A stretch of 59,079 nucleotides of DNA from Acinetobacter brisouii (GTDB lineage: Bacteria > Pseudomonadota > Gammaproteobacteria > Pseudomonadales > Moraxellaceae), in assembly GCF_008993995.1 (NCBI RefSeq), contig NZ_BKNN01000012.1, positions 1 to 59,079 on the forward strand, in the 5' to 3' direction. Below, piece after piece: positions 34,395 through 46,226 of this stretch. The position numbers were made by a program, and so were the translations under genes. The notes under the pieces were generated by a model. The model worked only from the letters and a program-made list of their open reading frames with translations, was not told the DNA's origin and did no database searches. The stretch's first letter is position 1; every line of letters begins with the position of its first letter.

Positions 34395-34953
34395 TTTTAT
34401 GCAAAAGAAGCGCACATTATTCAATGTGCGCTTTTTTTTATTTGTAGGTGGAGTGTTAAGCTTATTGGACTTGAAATTGCATATTTTTGATAGATCGATC
34501 AACATATATACCTGTTTTGTATTTATATATTTTGATCAGTTATGAGGGGTATGTGGGAAAAAAATTAAATCATTTCGGAGAACATGTTAGCATTTAGCAA
34601 GTCACTATATTGAAAAAAATAGTGAAAAAAAAGAGCTATTATTTTCATAATGTGAGAAAATAGCGTGAGTTTAAAAGACGCCTAAAAACGTTTTAGAAAA
34701 GCTAAATCGTGAATTTATCTTTATCTAAAACGATTTGCAAAAAATTGCTCGGCTTTTGGTCGGGTATAAGTGAGTGATAATGCCAGGTATGGGCGTTATC
34801 ATTCATTGTGCCTGTAAAGTAGGTTATGTCTACTTTATAAGCGCGAATGTTCCCGATGATGAAAGTCATTGGGCATGATGTCATTTTACCAATCTGACAT
34901 TATCGATCATGGATTACTTCACTGAGTAATCTGTAATATTTTTGCAATAGGAA
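34395..34953. other. sdhB-sucA intergenic region with structured sucA leader
   Basis: After the sdh terminator this 560-bp spacer has no gene. Its last 180 bp hold three neat stem-loops: GATAATGCC/GGCGTTATC (34776-34800), TAAAGTAG/CTACTTTA (34815-34837) and GATTACT/AGTAATC (34912-34931). The last ends 22 nt before sucA. None has a U tract, so they look like leader structure, not terminators. Confidence 0.5.
34408..34440 (+). terminator. Intrinsic terminator after sdhCDAB
   Basis: A perfect 11-bp stem AAGCGCACATT / AATGTGCGCTT (34408-34418, 34423-34433) is followed by a long T tract. It makes sucA a separate transcription unit or reduces readthrough. Confidence 0.9.
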
Positions 34954-37785
34954 ATGGGTCCACAAATGCAAGAAGTTGCTGACGCATTGCGTCTTGATAC
35001 TGAACTTTCCGCTGATAGTGCAGCGTATATCGAAGAACTATACGAGCAGTACCTAACTTCTCCATCCTCTGTCAGTGAAGACTGGCGTCAATATTTCGAT
35101 AAATTCCCAAAAGGCGACCAACCACACGGAACTGTGCGTGAACAATTTTTATTACTGGGTCGTAATTCAAACCGTGTACAGCCTGTTGTTCAAAGCACTG
35201 TAAGTACTGAGCATGAAAAACGCCAAATTGGTGTTTTGCAACTTATTGCTGCTTACCGCAACCGTGGACACCAAAAAGCGAAGTTGGACCCATTAGGTTT
35301 AGCAAAGCGTGAAGACGTTCCAGATTTAGAATTAAATGCACATGGGTTGACCAAATCTGATTTAGACACAGTATTCAACACAGGCAATCTTGAGATCGGT
35401 AAAAGCGAAGCAACGCTTGCTGAGATGATTGAAGCAATGGAAGCAATCTATTGTGGTTCGATCGGTGTTGAATATATGCATATCGTGGACACAAAAGAGA
35501 AACGCTGGATTCAACAACGCCTTGAAGGTGCGCGTGGTCAATTTAACTTTACAGCAGAACAAAAGAAACACTTCTTAGAACGTTTGACTGCTGCTGAAGG
35601 TTTAGAGAAATTTCTAGGTAACAAATACGTTGGTGCAAAGCGTTTTGGTTTGGAAGGTGGTGAAACCTTTATTCCAATGGTCAATGAGCTGATTCAACGT
35701 GCTGGTGCCGTAGGTTGTAAAGAAGTTGTTATCGGTATGCCACACCGCGGCCGCTTGAACTTGCTTGTAAATATTATGGGTAAAAACCCAGCCGACCTTT
35801 TTGGTGAGTTTGAAGGTAAAGCACTCAACAAAAAAGGTTCTGGTGACGTTAAATATCACCAAGGTTTCTCATCAAATGTAATGACTCCAGGTGGCGAAGT
35901 TCACTTGGCATTGGCATTTAACCCATCACATTTAGAAATCGTTGGGCCTGTCGTTGAAGGTTCTGTTCGTGCACGCCAAGTCCGTCGTAAAGACATTGGT
36001 GGTGACGATGTGTTACCAGTGATCGTTCACGGTGATGCTGCATTTGCAGGTCAAGGCGTGAACATGGAAACATTCCAAATGTCACAAACCCGCGGTTATA
36101 CCGTTGGTGGTACAGTTCACATTGTAGTGAACAACCAAGTGGGCTTCACAACTTCAGATCCACGTGATGCACGTTCTACCGAATACTGTACCGATATCGC
36201 AAAAATGGTTCAGGCACCAATCTTCCATGTGAATGGTGATGACCCTGAAGCGGTGGTATTTGTTGCACAACTTGCGCATGATTTCCGTCATACATTCCGT
36301 AAAGATGTTGTAATTGACTTGTTCTGTTACCGTCGTCGTGGTCACAACGAAGCGGATGAGCCATCTGCAACTCAACCAATGATGTATCAAGTGATTAACA
36401 AAAAAGCAACCACTCGTACGCTTTATGCTGATCAATTGGTTCAACAAAAAATCTTGGATCGCGCTGAAGCGGACAAAATGGTTGAAGACTACCGTGCGGA
36501 TTTAGAAGCAGGTAACCATGTTGCGAACGCATTAGTACTTGAGCCAAATACAAAAATGTTTGTGGACTGGACTCCGTACTTGGGTCATGACTACACAGAC
36601 AACTGGGATACTTCATTTGATATCGACCGCTTAAAAGCGTTAGGTACCAAAATGCGTGAGCTTCCAGAAGGTTTTGAAATGCAACGTCAAGTCTCTAAAG
36701 TGATTGACGAACGTTTGAAAATGCAAACTGGTGAAGTGCCTTTAAACTGGGGTGCGGCTGAAACTCTCGCTTATGCCACTTTGCTGGATGAAGGTTTCTT
36801 GGTTCGTATCAGTGGTGAAGACGTGGGTCGTGGTACATTCTCACACCGTCACGCTAAGCTCCATAGCCAAAAAGATGGTGCAGTTTACATTCCGCTTTGT
36901 AACATCAAAGAAAACCAACCGCGTTTTGCACTTTGGGATTCACTGCTTTCTGAAGAAGCTGTTTTGGCATTTGAATATGGTTATGCAACCACATTGCCAA
37001 ATAGTTTGATTGTTTGGGAAGCTCAGTTTGGTGACTTCGCAAACTGTGCGCAGGTGGTGATTGACCAGTTTATCGCATCTGGCGAAACCAAATGGGAACG
37101 TGTTTGTGGTTTAACCATGTTGTTACCACATGGCTTTGAAGGTCAAGGTCCTGAGCACTCATCTGCACGTTTAGAGCGTTATTTGCAGCTTTGTGCTGAA
37201 GACAACATGCAAGTGATCACACCAACCACACCTGCACAAATTTATCATGCATTACGTCGTCAGGCTGTACGCCCAATTCGTAAACCATTGATCGTCATGT
37301 CACCAAAATCATTGCTTCGTCATAAACTTGCAGTATCTAATCTAGAAGAATTGGCACATGGTCAATTCCAAACTGTGATTGATGAAGTTGATCAAATCAA
37401 CAAAGCCGATGTAAATCGCATCGTGTTCTGTGGTGGTAAGGTGTATTACGACTTGCTTGAAAAACGTCGTGAAGCTGAATTGAAAAATGTTGCAATTGTA
37501 CGTGTAGAACAATTGTATCCATATCCAGAACAACGTATTGCTGAAGTTCTGAATGCATATCCAAACGCAAAAGATGTTGTTTGGTGTCAGGAAGAGCCGA
37601 AGAACCAAGGTGCATGGCACTTTATTGCCCCATTCTTATATGACACTGTGTCAAATGTCGGCAAACAAGTACGCATTAGCTTCGCAGGTCGTGACGCTTC
37701 TGCAGCCCCAGCATGTGGTTCACCATATTTGCATGCAAAACAACAAGCTAAATTAATTCAAGACGCGCTTGCGATTGAAGCTTAA
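34954..37785 (+). CDS. sucA: 2-oxoglutarate dehydrogenase E1 component
   Basis: SucA is the thiamine-diphosphate-dependent decarboxylase of the 2-oxoglutarate dehydrogenase complex. The 943-residue protein shows the family's N-terminal motif (AAYIEELYEQYLTSPSSVS), the active site GMPHRGRLNLL, GDVKYHQGFS, SHLEIVGPVVEG, GDAAFAGQG, CYRRRGHNEADEPSATQP and the C-terminal LLPHGFEGQGPEHSSARLER. The start is uncertain. ATG 34954 has AGGA only one nt away, and ATG 34966 (MQEVADAL) has GGG five nt upstream. sucB follows 22 bp later. Confidence 0.96.
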   Translation: MGPQMQEVADALRLDTELSADSAAYIEELYEQYLTSPSSVSEDWRQYFDKFPKGDQPHGTVREQFLLLGRNSNRVQPVVQSTVSTEHEKRQIGVLQLIAAYRNRGHQKAKLDPLGLAKREDVPDLELNAHGLTKSDLDTVFNTGNLEIGKSEATLAEMIEAMEAIYCGSIGVEYMHIVDTKEKRWIQQRLEGARGQFNFTAEQKKHFLERLTAAEGLEKFLGNKYVGAKRFGLEGGETFIPMVNELIQRAGAVGCKEVVIGMPHRGRLNLLVNIMGKNPADLFGEFEGKALNKKGSGDVKYHQGFSSNVMTPGGEVHLALAFNPSHLEIVGPVVEGSVRARQVRRKDIGGDDVLPVIVHGDAAFAGQGVNMETFQMSQTRGYTVGGTVHIVVNNQVGFTTSDPRDARSTEYCTDIAKMVQAPIFHVNGDDPEAVVFVAQLAHDFRHTFRKDVVIDLFCYRRRGHNEADEPSATQPMMYQVINKKATTRTLYADQLVQQKILDRAEADKMVEDYRADLEAGNHVANALVLEPNTKMFVDWTPYLGHDYTDNWDTSFDIDRLKALGTKMRELPEGFEMQRQVSKVIDERLKMQTGEVPLNWGAAETLAYATLLDEGFLVRISGEDVGRGTFSHRHAKLHSQKDGAVYIPLCNIKENQPRFALWDSLLSEEAVLAFEYGYATTLPNSLIVWEAQFGDFANCAQVVIDQFIASGETKWERVCGLTMLLPHGFEGQGPEHSSARLERYLQLCAEDNMQVITPTTPAQIYHALRRQAVRPIRKPLIVMSPKSLLRHKLAVSNLEELAHGQFQTVIDEVDQINKADVNRIVFCGGKVYYDLLEKRREAELKNVAIVRVEQLYPYPEQRIAEVLNAYPNAKDVVWCQEEPKNQGAWHFIAPFLYDTVSNVGKQVRISFAGRDASAAPACGSPYLHAKQQAKLIQDALAIEA

Positions 37786-37806
37786 TCATCAGGAGAGACT
37801 AATATA

Positions 37807-39024
37807 ATGGCAACCGAAATTAAAGCTCCGGTATTCCCAGAGTCTGTAGCAGACGGAACAATTGCAACTTGGCATAAAAAAGTGGGCGAAGCAGTATCAC
37901 GTGATGAAGTGATCTGTGATATTGAAACTGATAAAGTTGTATTGGAAGTTGTTGCACCTGCTGATGGTAGCTTAGTTGCAATTGTGAAAGGTGAAGGCGA
38001 AACTGTTCTTTCTAGTGAAGTGATTGCTCAATTCGAAGTGGGTGCTGTTTCTGGTGCTGCTGCGACTGAAGCTGTTCAAAGCGAAGAAAAAGTAGAACAA
38101 GCGGCTGCAAATACACAAGCAGGCGCTGCACCTGTGGTTGAGCGTACTCAAACTGTTCAAGACCAAGCTCCTGCTGTGCGTAAGGCATTAAACGAAACGG
38201 GTATTGCAGCATCTGATGTGGCAGGTACAGGTCGTGGTGGTCGCATCACCAAAGAAGATGTTGTAAATCATCAAACTAAACCTGCTGCTGCTAACGTAAC
38301 ACCATTAAGCGTGGCTGTTGGTGAACGTATTGAAAAACGCGTTCCAATGACTCGTTTACGTAAACGTGTAGCTGAACGTTTGCTTTCAGCAACTCAACAA
38401 ACTGCAATGTTGACAACGTTTAACGAAGTGAACATGAAACCAGTTATGGAAATGCGTAAGCAATACAAAGACATCTTTGAAAAACGTCACGGTGCACGTT
38501 TAGGCTTCATGTCTTTCTTTGTTAAAGCTGCAACTGAAGCATTAAAACGCTACCCAGCAGTGAATGCATCAATTGATGGCGACGACATCGTTTATCACGG
38601 TTACTATGACATCGGTGTTGCTGTATCTTCTGATCGTGGTCTAGTGGTTCCTGTACTGCGTGATACAGACCGTATGAGCTATGCCGAAGTTGAAAATGGC
38701 ATCCGTGATTATGCGTATAAAGCACGTGATGGCAAATTGGGCATCGAAGACATGACTGGCGGTACATTCACCATTACTAACGGTGGTACATTCGGTTCAT
38801 TGCTTTCAACGCCAATTTTGAACCAACCGCAAACAGGTATCTTGGGTATGCACAAAATCCAAGAACGTCCAATGGCGGTGAATGGTCAAGTTGAAATCTT
38901 GCCAATGATGTATTTAGCGCTTTCTTATGACCACCGTATGATCGATGGTAAAGAAGCGGTAGGTTTCTTGGTAACAATCAAAGAATTGTTAGAAGAACCA
39001 GCTAAATTAATCCTTGACCTTTAA
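37807..39024 (+). CDS. sucB: 2-oxoglutarate dehydrogenase E2, dihydrolipoamide succinyltransferase
   Basis: SucB is the core that transfers succinyl groups to CoA. Its 405 residues show one lipoyl domain ([18 protein letters not shown] with the lipoylated Lys about residue 43) and an Ala/Gln-rich linker. A peripheral-subunit-binding domain follows ([20 protein letters not shown]), then the catalytic domain ending in [16 protein letters not shown] with the HxxxD motif. GGAGAG precedes ATG 37807. Confidence 0.96.
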   Translation: MATEIKAPVFPESVADGTIATWHKKVGEAVSRDEVICDIETDKVVLEVVAPADGSLVAIVKGEGETVLSSEVIAQFEVGAVSGAAATEAVQSEEKVEQAAANTQAGAAPVVERTQTVQDQAPAVRKALNETGIAASDVAGTGRGGRITKEDVVNHQTKPAAANVTPLSVAVGERIEKRVPMTRLRKRVAERLLSATQQTAMLTTFNEVNMKPVMEMRKQYKDIFEKRHGARLGFMSFFVKAATEALKRYPAVNASIDGDDIVYHGYYDIGVAVSSDRGLVVPVLRDTDRMSYAEVENGIRDYAYKARDGKLGIEDMTGGTFTITNGGTFGSLLSTPILNQPQTGILGMHKIQERPMAVNGQVEILPMMYLALSYDHRMIDGKEAVGFLVTIKELLEEPAKLILDL

Positions 39025-39051
39025 TTGATAGAATAAAAATAACAGGCTTAG

Positions 39052-40518
<1,467 letters not shown>

Positions 40519-40543
40519 TTAGATTAGTTAAATAATTTAATTG

Positions 40544-40574
40544 AAAAAGAGCGATCATTTTGGTCGCTCTTTTT
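40544..40574 (+). terminator. Intrinsic terminator after lpd
   Basis: A perfect 11-bp stem AAAAAGAGCGA / TCGCTCTTTTT (40544-40554, 40564-40574) lies 25 bp after the lpd stop. Confidence 0.88.
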
Positions 40575-40794
40575 ATTTTAAGATATTGATAAATAAATAT
40601 TAAGAATTAGAAAATGTATTTTTATTTATATAAAAAATACCAAATTTTGCGATATTTTTGAGAATTATGTTTAATTTGTAGTAATGAGTTGAGTTTCAAG
40701 CAAATTTCTAATACAACTACAATTAGACTTCAGCATGATGCTGTCGTAGCTCGCTCTTAAAATAAGTGGATGTAATAAGTATAAAGGTACGAGA

Positions 40795-41973
40795 ATGAAT
40801 TTACACGAATATCAGGCAAAAGCTCTACTCAAGCGTTATGGTTTACCCGTTCAAGAAGGTATTCTCGCTACAACTCCCGATGAAGCCATCGCTGCTTATA
40901 AAAAATTAGCTGGTAAATTTGCGGTCATGAAAGCTCAAGTCCATGCAGGTGGGCGTGGTAAGGCGGGTGGTGTAAAAGTTGTAAAATCCAAAGATGAAGC
41001 TGCTGAATATGCGGGGCAAATTTTAGGAACTCGCCTTGTAACCTACCAAACGGATGCTTTTGGTCAACCTGTAAATAGTGTTTTGGTGTGCGAGGATGTT
41101 TATCCTGTACAGCGTGAATTGTATTTAGGGGCAGTTATTGATCGTTCATCACGTCGCGTGACGTTTATGGCATCGACCGAAGGCGGTGTTGAAATTGAAA
41201 AAGTTGCAGAAGAAACACCTGAAAAGATCATTAAAATTAGTATTGACCCTCTAGTCGGTTTGTTACCATTTCAAGCACGCCAAGTGGGGTATGCATTACA
41301 ACTTACAGAAGAGCAAATTTCGAGTTTCACAAAATTGATGCAGGGTGCTTATCGCGCATTTACTGAAAATGATTTTGCATTGTTTGAAATTAACCCATTG
41401 TCCATTCGTGAAAATGGTGAGATTTTATGTGTTGATGCCAAGATTGGCATTGATTCTAATGCGCTTTATCGTATTCCTGAAGTTGCAAATTTACGTGACA
41501 AAACGCAAGAAAATGAGCGTGAACTCAAAGCTTCTGAACATGATCTTAACTATGTTGCCCTCGAAGGGAATATTGGTTGTATGGTCAATGGTGCAGGTTT
41601 AGCCATGGCGACCATGGATATTATTCAGCTTTATGGGGGAAAACCCGCGAATTTCCTTGATGTGGGTGGTGGTGCAACTAAAGAACGTGTGATTGAGGCG
41701 TTTAAAATTATTTTAGCAGATCATTCTGTTGAAGCAGTTTTAATCAATATTTTTGGTGGAATTGTACGTTGTGACATGATCGCAGAAGCCATTATTGCAG
41801 CTGTACAGGAAGTGGCGGTACAAATCCCTGTTGTGGTTCGCTTGGAAGGTAATAATGCTGAGTTAGGTGCAAAAATTCTGGATGAATCTGGATTGACACT
41901 TATTTCTGCAAATGGCTTGGCTGATGCAGCACAAAAAGTCGTTGCAGCATTACAACAAAACGAAAATGAATAA
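40795..41973 (+). CDS. sucC: Succinyl-CoA synthetase beta subunit
   Basis: SucC, with SucD, interconverts succinyl-CoA and succinate with ATP or GTP formation. The protein has 392 residues. It has an ATP-grasp fold beginning [16 protein letters not shown], with [15 protein letters not shown] (about residue 46), EINPL and [13 protein letters not shown] for metal binding, then [15 protein letters not shown] and [14 protein letters not shown]. It is 12 bp from sucD. The 220-bp leader is AT-rich, with a CAGCAT/ATGCTG repeat near 40732. Confidence 0.96.
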   Translation: MNLHEYQAKALLKRYGLPVQEGILATTPDEAIAAYKKLAGKFAVMKAQVHAGGRGKAGGVKVVKSKDEAAEYAGQILGTRLVTYQTDAFGQPVNSVLVCEDVYPVQRELYLGAVIDRSSRRVTFMASTEGGVEIEKVAEETPEKIIKISIDPLVGLLPFQARQVGYALQLTEEQISSFTKLMQGAYRAFTENDFALFEINPLSIRENGEILCVDAKIGIDSNALYRIPEVANLRDKTQENERELKASEHDLNYVALEGNIGCMVNGAGLAMATMDIIQLYGGKPANFLDVGGGATKERVIEAFKIILADHSVEAVLINIFGGIVRCDMIAEAIIAAVQEVAVQIPVVVRLEGNNAELGAKILDESGLTLISANGLADAAQKVVAALQQNENE

Positions 41974-41985
41974 GGGATTGTCAGC

Positions 41986-42876
41986 ATGAGCGTATTAATC
42001 AATAAGGATACAAAAGTTTTAGTACAGGGCTTTACAGGGAAAAATGGCACATTCCATTCTGTGCAAGCACTAGATTACGGAACGAAAGTGGTAGGTGGTG
42101 TAACGCCGGGCAAGGGTGGGCAAACACATATTGATTTACCTGTATTTAATACCATGCAAGATGCGGTACGTGAAACACAGGCAGATGCCTCTGTGATTTA
42201 TGTCCCTGCACCTTATGTTTTGGATTCGATTGTTGAAGCGATTGATGCAGGAATTGAGTTGGTCGTGGTCATTACGGAAGGTGTTCCAACTCTAGATATG
42301 TTAAAGGCCAAGCGCTATTTGGAAACCTGTGGTAATAATACCCGTCTGATTGGGCCAAACTGTCCGGGTATTATCACCCCTGACCAATGTAAAATTGGAA
42401 TTATGCCAGGTCATATTCATCAAGCAGGGCGGATTGGCATTATCTCACGCTCAGGTACTTTGACTTATGAAGCAGTATCTCAAACCACAAAATTAGGACT
42501 TGGGCAGTCGACTTGTATTGGGATTGGAGGAGATCCGATTCCAGGTATGAACCAAATTGATGCTTTAAAACTTTTCCAAGATGATCCAGATACCGATGCG
42601 ATTATTATGATTGGTGAAATTGGTGGAACTGCTGAGGAAGAAGCTGCTGAATATATCCAATCCAATGTGACGAAGCCTGTTGTTGGTTATATTGCAGGAG
42701 TAACAGCACCAAAAGGTAAACGTATGGGGCATGCAGGTGCGATCATTTCTGGTGGTAAAGGGACTGCGGAAGAGAAATTTATGGCATTTGAGCGTGCAGG
42801 TATGGCTTATACACGTAGCCCCGCAGAAATTGGTGCAACCATGTTGGAAGTATTAAAACAGAGAAAATTGGTCTAA
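41986..42876 (+). CDS. sucD: Succinyl-CoA synthetase alpha subunit
   Basis: SucD carries the CoA site and the phosphorylated His. The 296-residue protein has [20 protein letters not shown] at the N-terminus, GGVTPGKGG for Co[11 protein letters not shown] and [16 protein letters not shown] with the active His (about residue 247). It is the last gene of the TCA block and is followed by a strong terminator. Confidence 0.96.
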   Translation: MSVLINKDTKVLVQGFTGKNGTFHSVQALDYGTKVVGGVTPGKGGQTHIDLPVFNTMQDAVRETQADASVIYVPAPYVLDSIVEAIDAGIELVVVITEGVPTLDMLKAKRYLETCGNNTRLIGPNCPGIITPDQCKIGIMPGHIHQAGRIGIISRSGTLTYEAVSQTTKLGLGQSTCIGIGGDPIPGMNQIDALKLFQDDPDTDAIIMIGEIGGTAEEEAAEYIQSNVTKPVVGYIAGVTAPKGKRMGHAGAIISGGKGTAEEKFMAFERAGMAYTRSPAEIGATMLEVLKQRKLV

Positions 42877-42897
42877 GTTGTAATTTCTCTAAAGTTT

Positions 42898-42937
42898 AAA
42901 AATCAAGTTTTCATGAAAGTGGCAACTTGATTTTTTT
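42898..42937 (+). terminator. Intrinsic terminator after sucCD
   Basis: AAAAATCAAGTT (42898-42909) pairs with AACTTGATTTTT (from 42924) and is followed by T residues. The loop is 14 nt. Confidence 0.85.
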
Positions 42938-42951
42938 GAGGATTTTTAGGC

Positions 42952-42986
42952 AAAAAAATACGCAATGGTTGGGGTGACCACTGCGT
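42952..42986 (-). terminator. Intrinsic terminator of the sRNA
   Basis: ACGCAGTGGT (42986-42977) pairs with ACCATTGCGT (42969-42960) with one wobble, followed by seven U on the minus strand. Confidence 0.8.
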
Positions 42987-43058
42987 AGAACAACGAAAAA
43001 CTGCATACAGTTCCGTAAAATGGAGAAATGTCATTTAGTTGTAACAACTAAACGCTAT
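42952..43058 (-). ncRNA. aar: Probable small RNA Aar
   Basis: An Hfq-dependent sRNA named Aar is reported from A. baylyi between trpS and sucD, with effects on amino-acid metabolism mRNAs. This window has that same gap. On the minus strand I see TATACT (43070-43065), a stem-loop TTTAGTTGT/ACAACTAAA (43034-43052), an unpaired stretch with TTTCTCC, a second stem-loop with AACTGTATGCAGTT (42999-43012) and a strong terminator. The strand and ends are my inference; I cannot compare with the published sequence. No good -35 is seen. Confidence 0.6.
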
Positions 43059-43208
43059 AGAGCTAGTATAGTAAAAAGCAGACTAAAATAATAGGCTTTA
43101 AGCTCAATTAAGTGTTAAATAACGTAAAAAAATGACACTTTTTGTTGCAAGATTTCAGTACCGTGACCCAAAATGGTCACTTTTGGTTATTTGTAGCAAG
43201 AATAATGC

Positions 43209-44222
43209 TTAGAAACGGAACATTCCAAGACCATCTTTGACTTCATCTAAAGTGCTTTGGGTAATCACTTGACACTTCTGAGTACCTGCTTTCAAAACAT
43301 CCATAATATAGTCAGGATCTTTAGATAACTCATTACGGCGTTCACGAATTGGAGCGATCAAATCTTTTAGAATACCTTCAAGACGTTTTTTCACCGTACC
43401 ATCACCCAAACCACCACGACGATAGTGTGCTTTCAAGTCTTCTAGCTCTTCTTTATTTGGATCAAATGCATCTAAATAAGTAAATACGACATTGCCTTCG
43501 ACTTGACCTGGATCTTCAACCCGAAGATGATTTGGGTCTGTGTACATGGCATTGACTGCTTTTTTAATGTCTTTGTCTGTCGCATTTAACACAATGGTGT
43601 TACCCAAAGATTTTGACATTTTGGCTTTACCATCGAAGCCCGGTAAACGACCAACACTTGAGAGTAATGCTTTGCATTCTGGGAGTAAATCACGGCCAAT
43701 CTGGCGGTTGACACGACGAACAATTTCATTGGTCTGTTCAATCATTGGAATTTGATCTTCGCCCACAGGAACAACAGTCGCTTTAAATGCAGTGATGTCG
43801 GCAGCTTGAGCCACTGGGTAGCATAAGAAACCTGCTGGAATATCACGCTCAAAACCGCGCATTTGAATTTCAGACTTGATTGTTGGGTTACGTTCTAAAC
43901 GTGCCACAGTCACAAAGTTCAAATACAGCATGGTCAGTTCATTTAAAGCCGATAAATGAGACTGAACACAAATCGTTGTTTTAGTCGGGTCGATACCGAC
44001 TGCTAGATAATCTGTCGCAACTTCAATGACATTGCGACGAACTTTTTCAAAGTTATCGGCATTGTCTGTCAATGCTTGTGCATCGGCTAATAAAATATGT
44101 TGATGATGCGTGTCTTGTAAACCAACACGTGAACGAAGTGAACCAACAAAGTGACCTAAATGGAGTTGTCCAGTTGGGCGGTCACCTGTCAAAATAATTG
44201 GGCGTTGATCTGCTGTTGTCAT
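43209..44222 (-). CDS. trpS: Tryptophanyl-tRNA synthetase
   Basis: TrpS is a class I synthetase that charges tRNA-Trp. The 337-residue protein has the HIGH-type motif in TGQLHLGHFVGS (about residue 15), NPTIKSEIQ, the VPVGEDQ segment that binds Trp and ATP, and KMSKSLGNT as the KMSKS loop (about residue 198). The minus-strand transcript meets the Aar region about 150 bp downstream of its stop. Confidence 0.95.
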   Translation of the reverse strand: MTTADQRPIILTGDRPTGQLHLGHFVGSLRSRVGLQDTHHQHILLADAQALTDNADNFEKVRRNVIEVATDYLAVGIDPTKTTICVQSHLSALNELTMLYLNFVTVARLERNPTIKSEIQMRGFERDIPAGFLCYPVAQAADITAFKATVVPVGEDQIPMIEQTNEIVRRVNRQIGRDLLPECKALLSSVGRLPGFDGKAKMSKSLGNTIVLNATDKDIKKAVNAMYTDPNHLRVEDPGQVEGNVVFTYLDAFDPNKEELEDLKAHYRRGGLGDGTVKKRLEGILKDLIAPIRERRNELSKDPDYIMDVLKAGTQKCQVITQSTLDEVKDGLGMFRF

Positions 44223-44386
44223 GGGATATCCTAAAAACTGTGCTTTGATCGTTTTTCAAAAATGCAGTTATTGTAAGGCATAAGCGAAGTGATGTCTTAT
44301 GCCAAAGTCAGGCAATTCTTGAAGATTGTTAGATTTGTGCCATAAAAACACTTTACAATGCTAGAAAATATTGATTGGAACTTGAT

Positions 44387-45295
44387 ATGGCAGGTAGCCT
44401 ATTACTCTTATTAGATGATATTGCAACTTTATTAGATGATGTTGCCTTAATGAGTAAGACCGCAGCACAAAAAACAGCGGGCGTTTTGGGAGATGACCTC
44501 GCTCTAAATGCTCAACAAGTTGCAGGTGTAAGAGCAGAACGCGAGCTACCCGTTGTTTGGGCGGTGGCCAAGGGCTCTTTACTCAATAAATGCATTTTAG
44601 TGCCTGTTGCACTGATTATTAGCGTGTTCGCAGCATGGTTAATTAATCCTTTACTGCTGATTGGCGGATTATTTCTATGTTATGAAGGCGTAGAAAAAGT
44701 TTTACATACGTTAAAGACCAAAAAACATACCGATGTCAGCGAAATTCCTGAGCTTCCACAAGATATGGTGGCTTATGAAAAAGATAAGATTAAAGGCGCA
44801 ATACGTACCGATTTTATTCTCTCTGCTGAAATTGTGGTGATTACCTTAGGCACAGTTGCAGCCACAACTTTGCTGAATAAAGTGATTGTCATGAGTGCAA
44901 TTGCGTTAACTATGACAATTGGTGTTTATGGCTTAGTGGCTTTTATCGTCAAAATTGATGACATAGGGCTGTATTTAACACAACAAGGTCAGGCATGGAA
45001 AACTCGCTTTGGGAATATTCTCTTGGCTTTTGCACCAAAATTAATGAAAACATTGACGCTTGTGGGGACGATTGCCATGTTTTTGGTGGGTGGTGGCATT
45101 ATTAACCATGCGGTTCCTTTTGCTCATCATTTAACTGAACATGCAACGAATCAAGCTGAAGTGATTCCAACCGTTGGACAGATTTTGGGAAGCATTACCC
45201 CAATGTTACTCAATTTTGGTATTGGCATGATTGCTGGAGTCATTGTCTTGGTGGCAATGACAGTTTTCAGTAAAATTTTTCGTCGTGCAAATTAA
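44387..45295 (+). CDS. yedI: DUF808 inner-membrane protein YedI
   Basis: This is a 302-residue membrane protein of the DUF808/YedI family, function unknown. [19 protein letters not shown] at the N-terminus, [55 protein letters not shown] and [14 protein letters not shown] all match E. coli YedI. ATG 44387 is used because GGAA lies seven nt upstream. The frame is open to 44375. It is 15 bp before the ypfJ gene, so the two may be co-transcribed. Confidence 0.9.
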   Translation: MAGSLLLLLDDIATLLDDVALMSKTAAQKTAGVLGDDLALNAQQVAGVRAERELPVVWAVAKGSLLNKCILVPVALIISVFAAWLINPLLLIGGLFLCYEGVEKVLHTLKTKKHTDVSEIPELPQDMVAYEKDKIKGAIRTDFILSAEIVVITLGTVAATTLLNKVIVMSAIALTMTIGVYGLVAFIVKIDDIGLYLTQQGQAWKTRFGNILLAFAPKLMKTLTLVGTIAMFLVGGGIINHAVPFAHHLTEHATNQAEVIPTVGQILGSITPMLLNFGIGMIAGVIVLVAMTVFSKIFRRAN

Positions 45296-45310
45296 ATAAA
45301 AGGTGTTGTT

Positions 45311-46210
45311 ATGGAATGGAAAGGGCGTCGAGAAAGTGACAATGTAGAAGACCGCCGTGGTGGCGGTGCAGTAAAAACGGGTGGTATCAGTATTCTAGGC
45401 TTAGTGGTTGCATTTGTGGCATGGAAATTCTTTGGTGCAGATCCGCAGCAGGCGTATCAGGTCACCAAGCAACTGACCACACAGCAGCAGCCAGCTTCTT
45501 CTCAAGCCATCCAAAATCCAACAGCCGAGCAGCAAGAAGCAAAACAATTTGTATCCACCGTTCTTGCGGATACAGAAGATACATGGAAAATCATTTTCAA
45601 GCAGCAAGGTCTACAATATACCCCTGCTAAATTGGTGCTTTATCGTCAATCTACACCAACAGCTTGTGGGACTGGGCAATCTGCGATGGGGCCTTTTTAT
45701 TGCCCTTCAGATCGGAGCATTTATTTAGATACAGATTTCTTTGTGGAAATGCGTCAACAGTTGGGGATTTCTGGTGAGAAAAACAGTACCCAGCTCTCAC
45801 GGCAGGATCAAGCGGGAGATTTTGCGATGGCTTATGTGATTGCGCATGAAGTAGGTCATCATGTTCAAAACCTGTTGGGGATTTCTGAAAAAGTCTATGC
45901 ACAGCGTCAGCAAATGAGCCAAAAACAGTCAAATCAGCTTTCAGTTAAACAGGAGTTACAAGCGGACTGTTTTGCGGGTATCTGGGCAAAATATAACAAT
46001 CAGCGAACACACTTCTTGCAACAAGGCGATGTTGAAGAAGCGATTGATGCTGCTGAAAAAATTGGGGATGACTATTTGCAAAAGCGTAGCCAAGGACAAA
46101 TTGTTCCTGACAGTTTTACGCATGGGACAAGTCAGCAACGGATTAAATGGTTTCAGCAGGGCTTACATGCACAGGATTTATCAGCTTGTGACACATTTCA
46201 ACATACCTGA
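45311..46210 (+). CDS. ypfJ: Neutral zinc metallopeptidase family protein YpfJ
   Basis: This is a 299-residue protein with an N-terminal MEWKGRRESDNVEDRRG, one hydrophobic segment (ISILGLVVAFVAWKFFG, about 27-43), a Gln-rich linker and a peptidase-like domain. The zinc motif HEVGHH is at about residue 179, ELQADCFAGIW gives the third ligand region, and ACGTGQSAMGPFYCP precedes. The peptidase part should lie in the periplasm. The substrate is unknown. The gene is followed 16 bp later by a broken esterase gene. Confidence 0.85.
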   Translation: MEWKGRRESDNVEDRRGGGAVKTGGISILGLVVAFVAWKFFGADPQQAYQVTKQLTTQQQPASSQAIQNPTAEQQEAKQFVSTVLADTEDTWKIIFKQQGLQYTPAKLVLYRQSTPTACGTGQSAMGPFYCPSDRSIYLDTDFFVEMRQQLGISGEKNSTQLSRQDQAGDFAMAYVIAHEVGHHVQNLLGISEKVYAQRQQMSQKQSNQLSVKQELQADCFAGIWAKYNNQRTHFLQQGDVEEAIDAAEKIGDDYLQKRSQGQIVPDSFTHGTSQQRIKWFQQGLHAQDLSACDTFQHT

Positions 46211-46226
46211 TAAGAGGTAATCCCTT

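Noticed and set aside
34702-34884. 60-codon minus-strand frame before sucA
   Set aside because: No ribosome-binding site and it overlaps the sucA leader hairpins.
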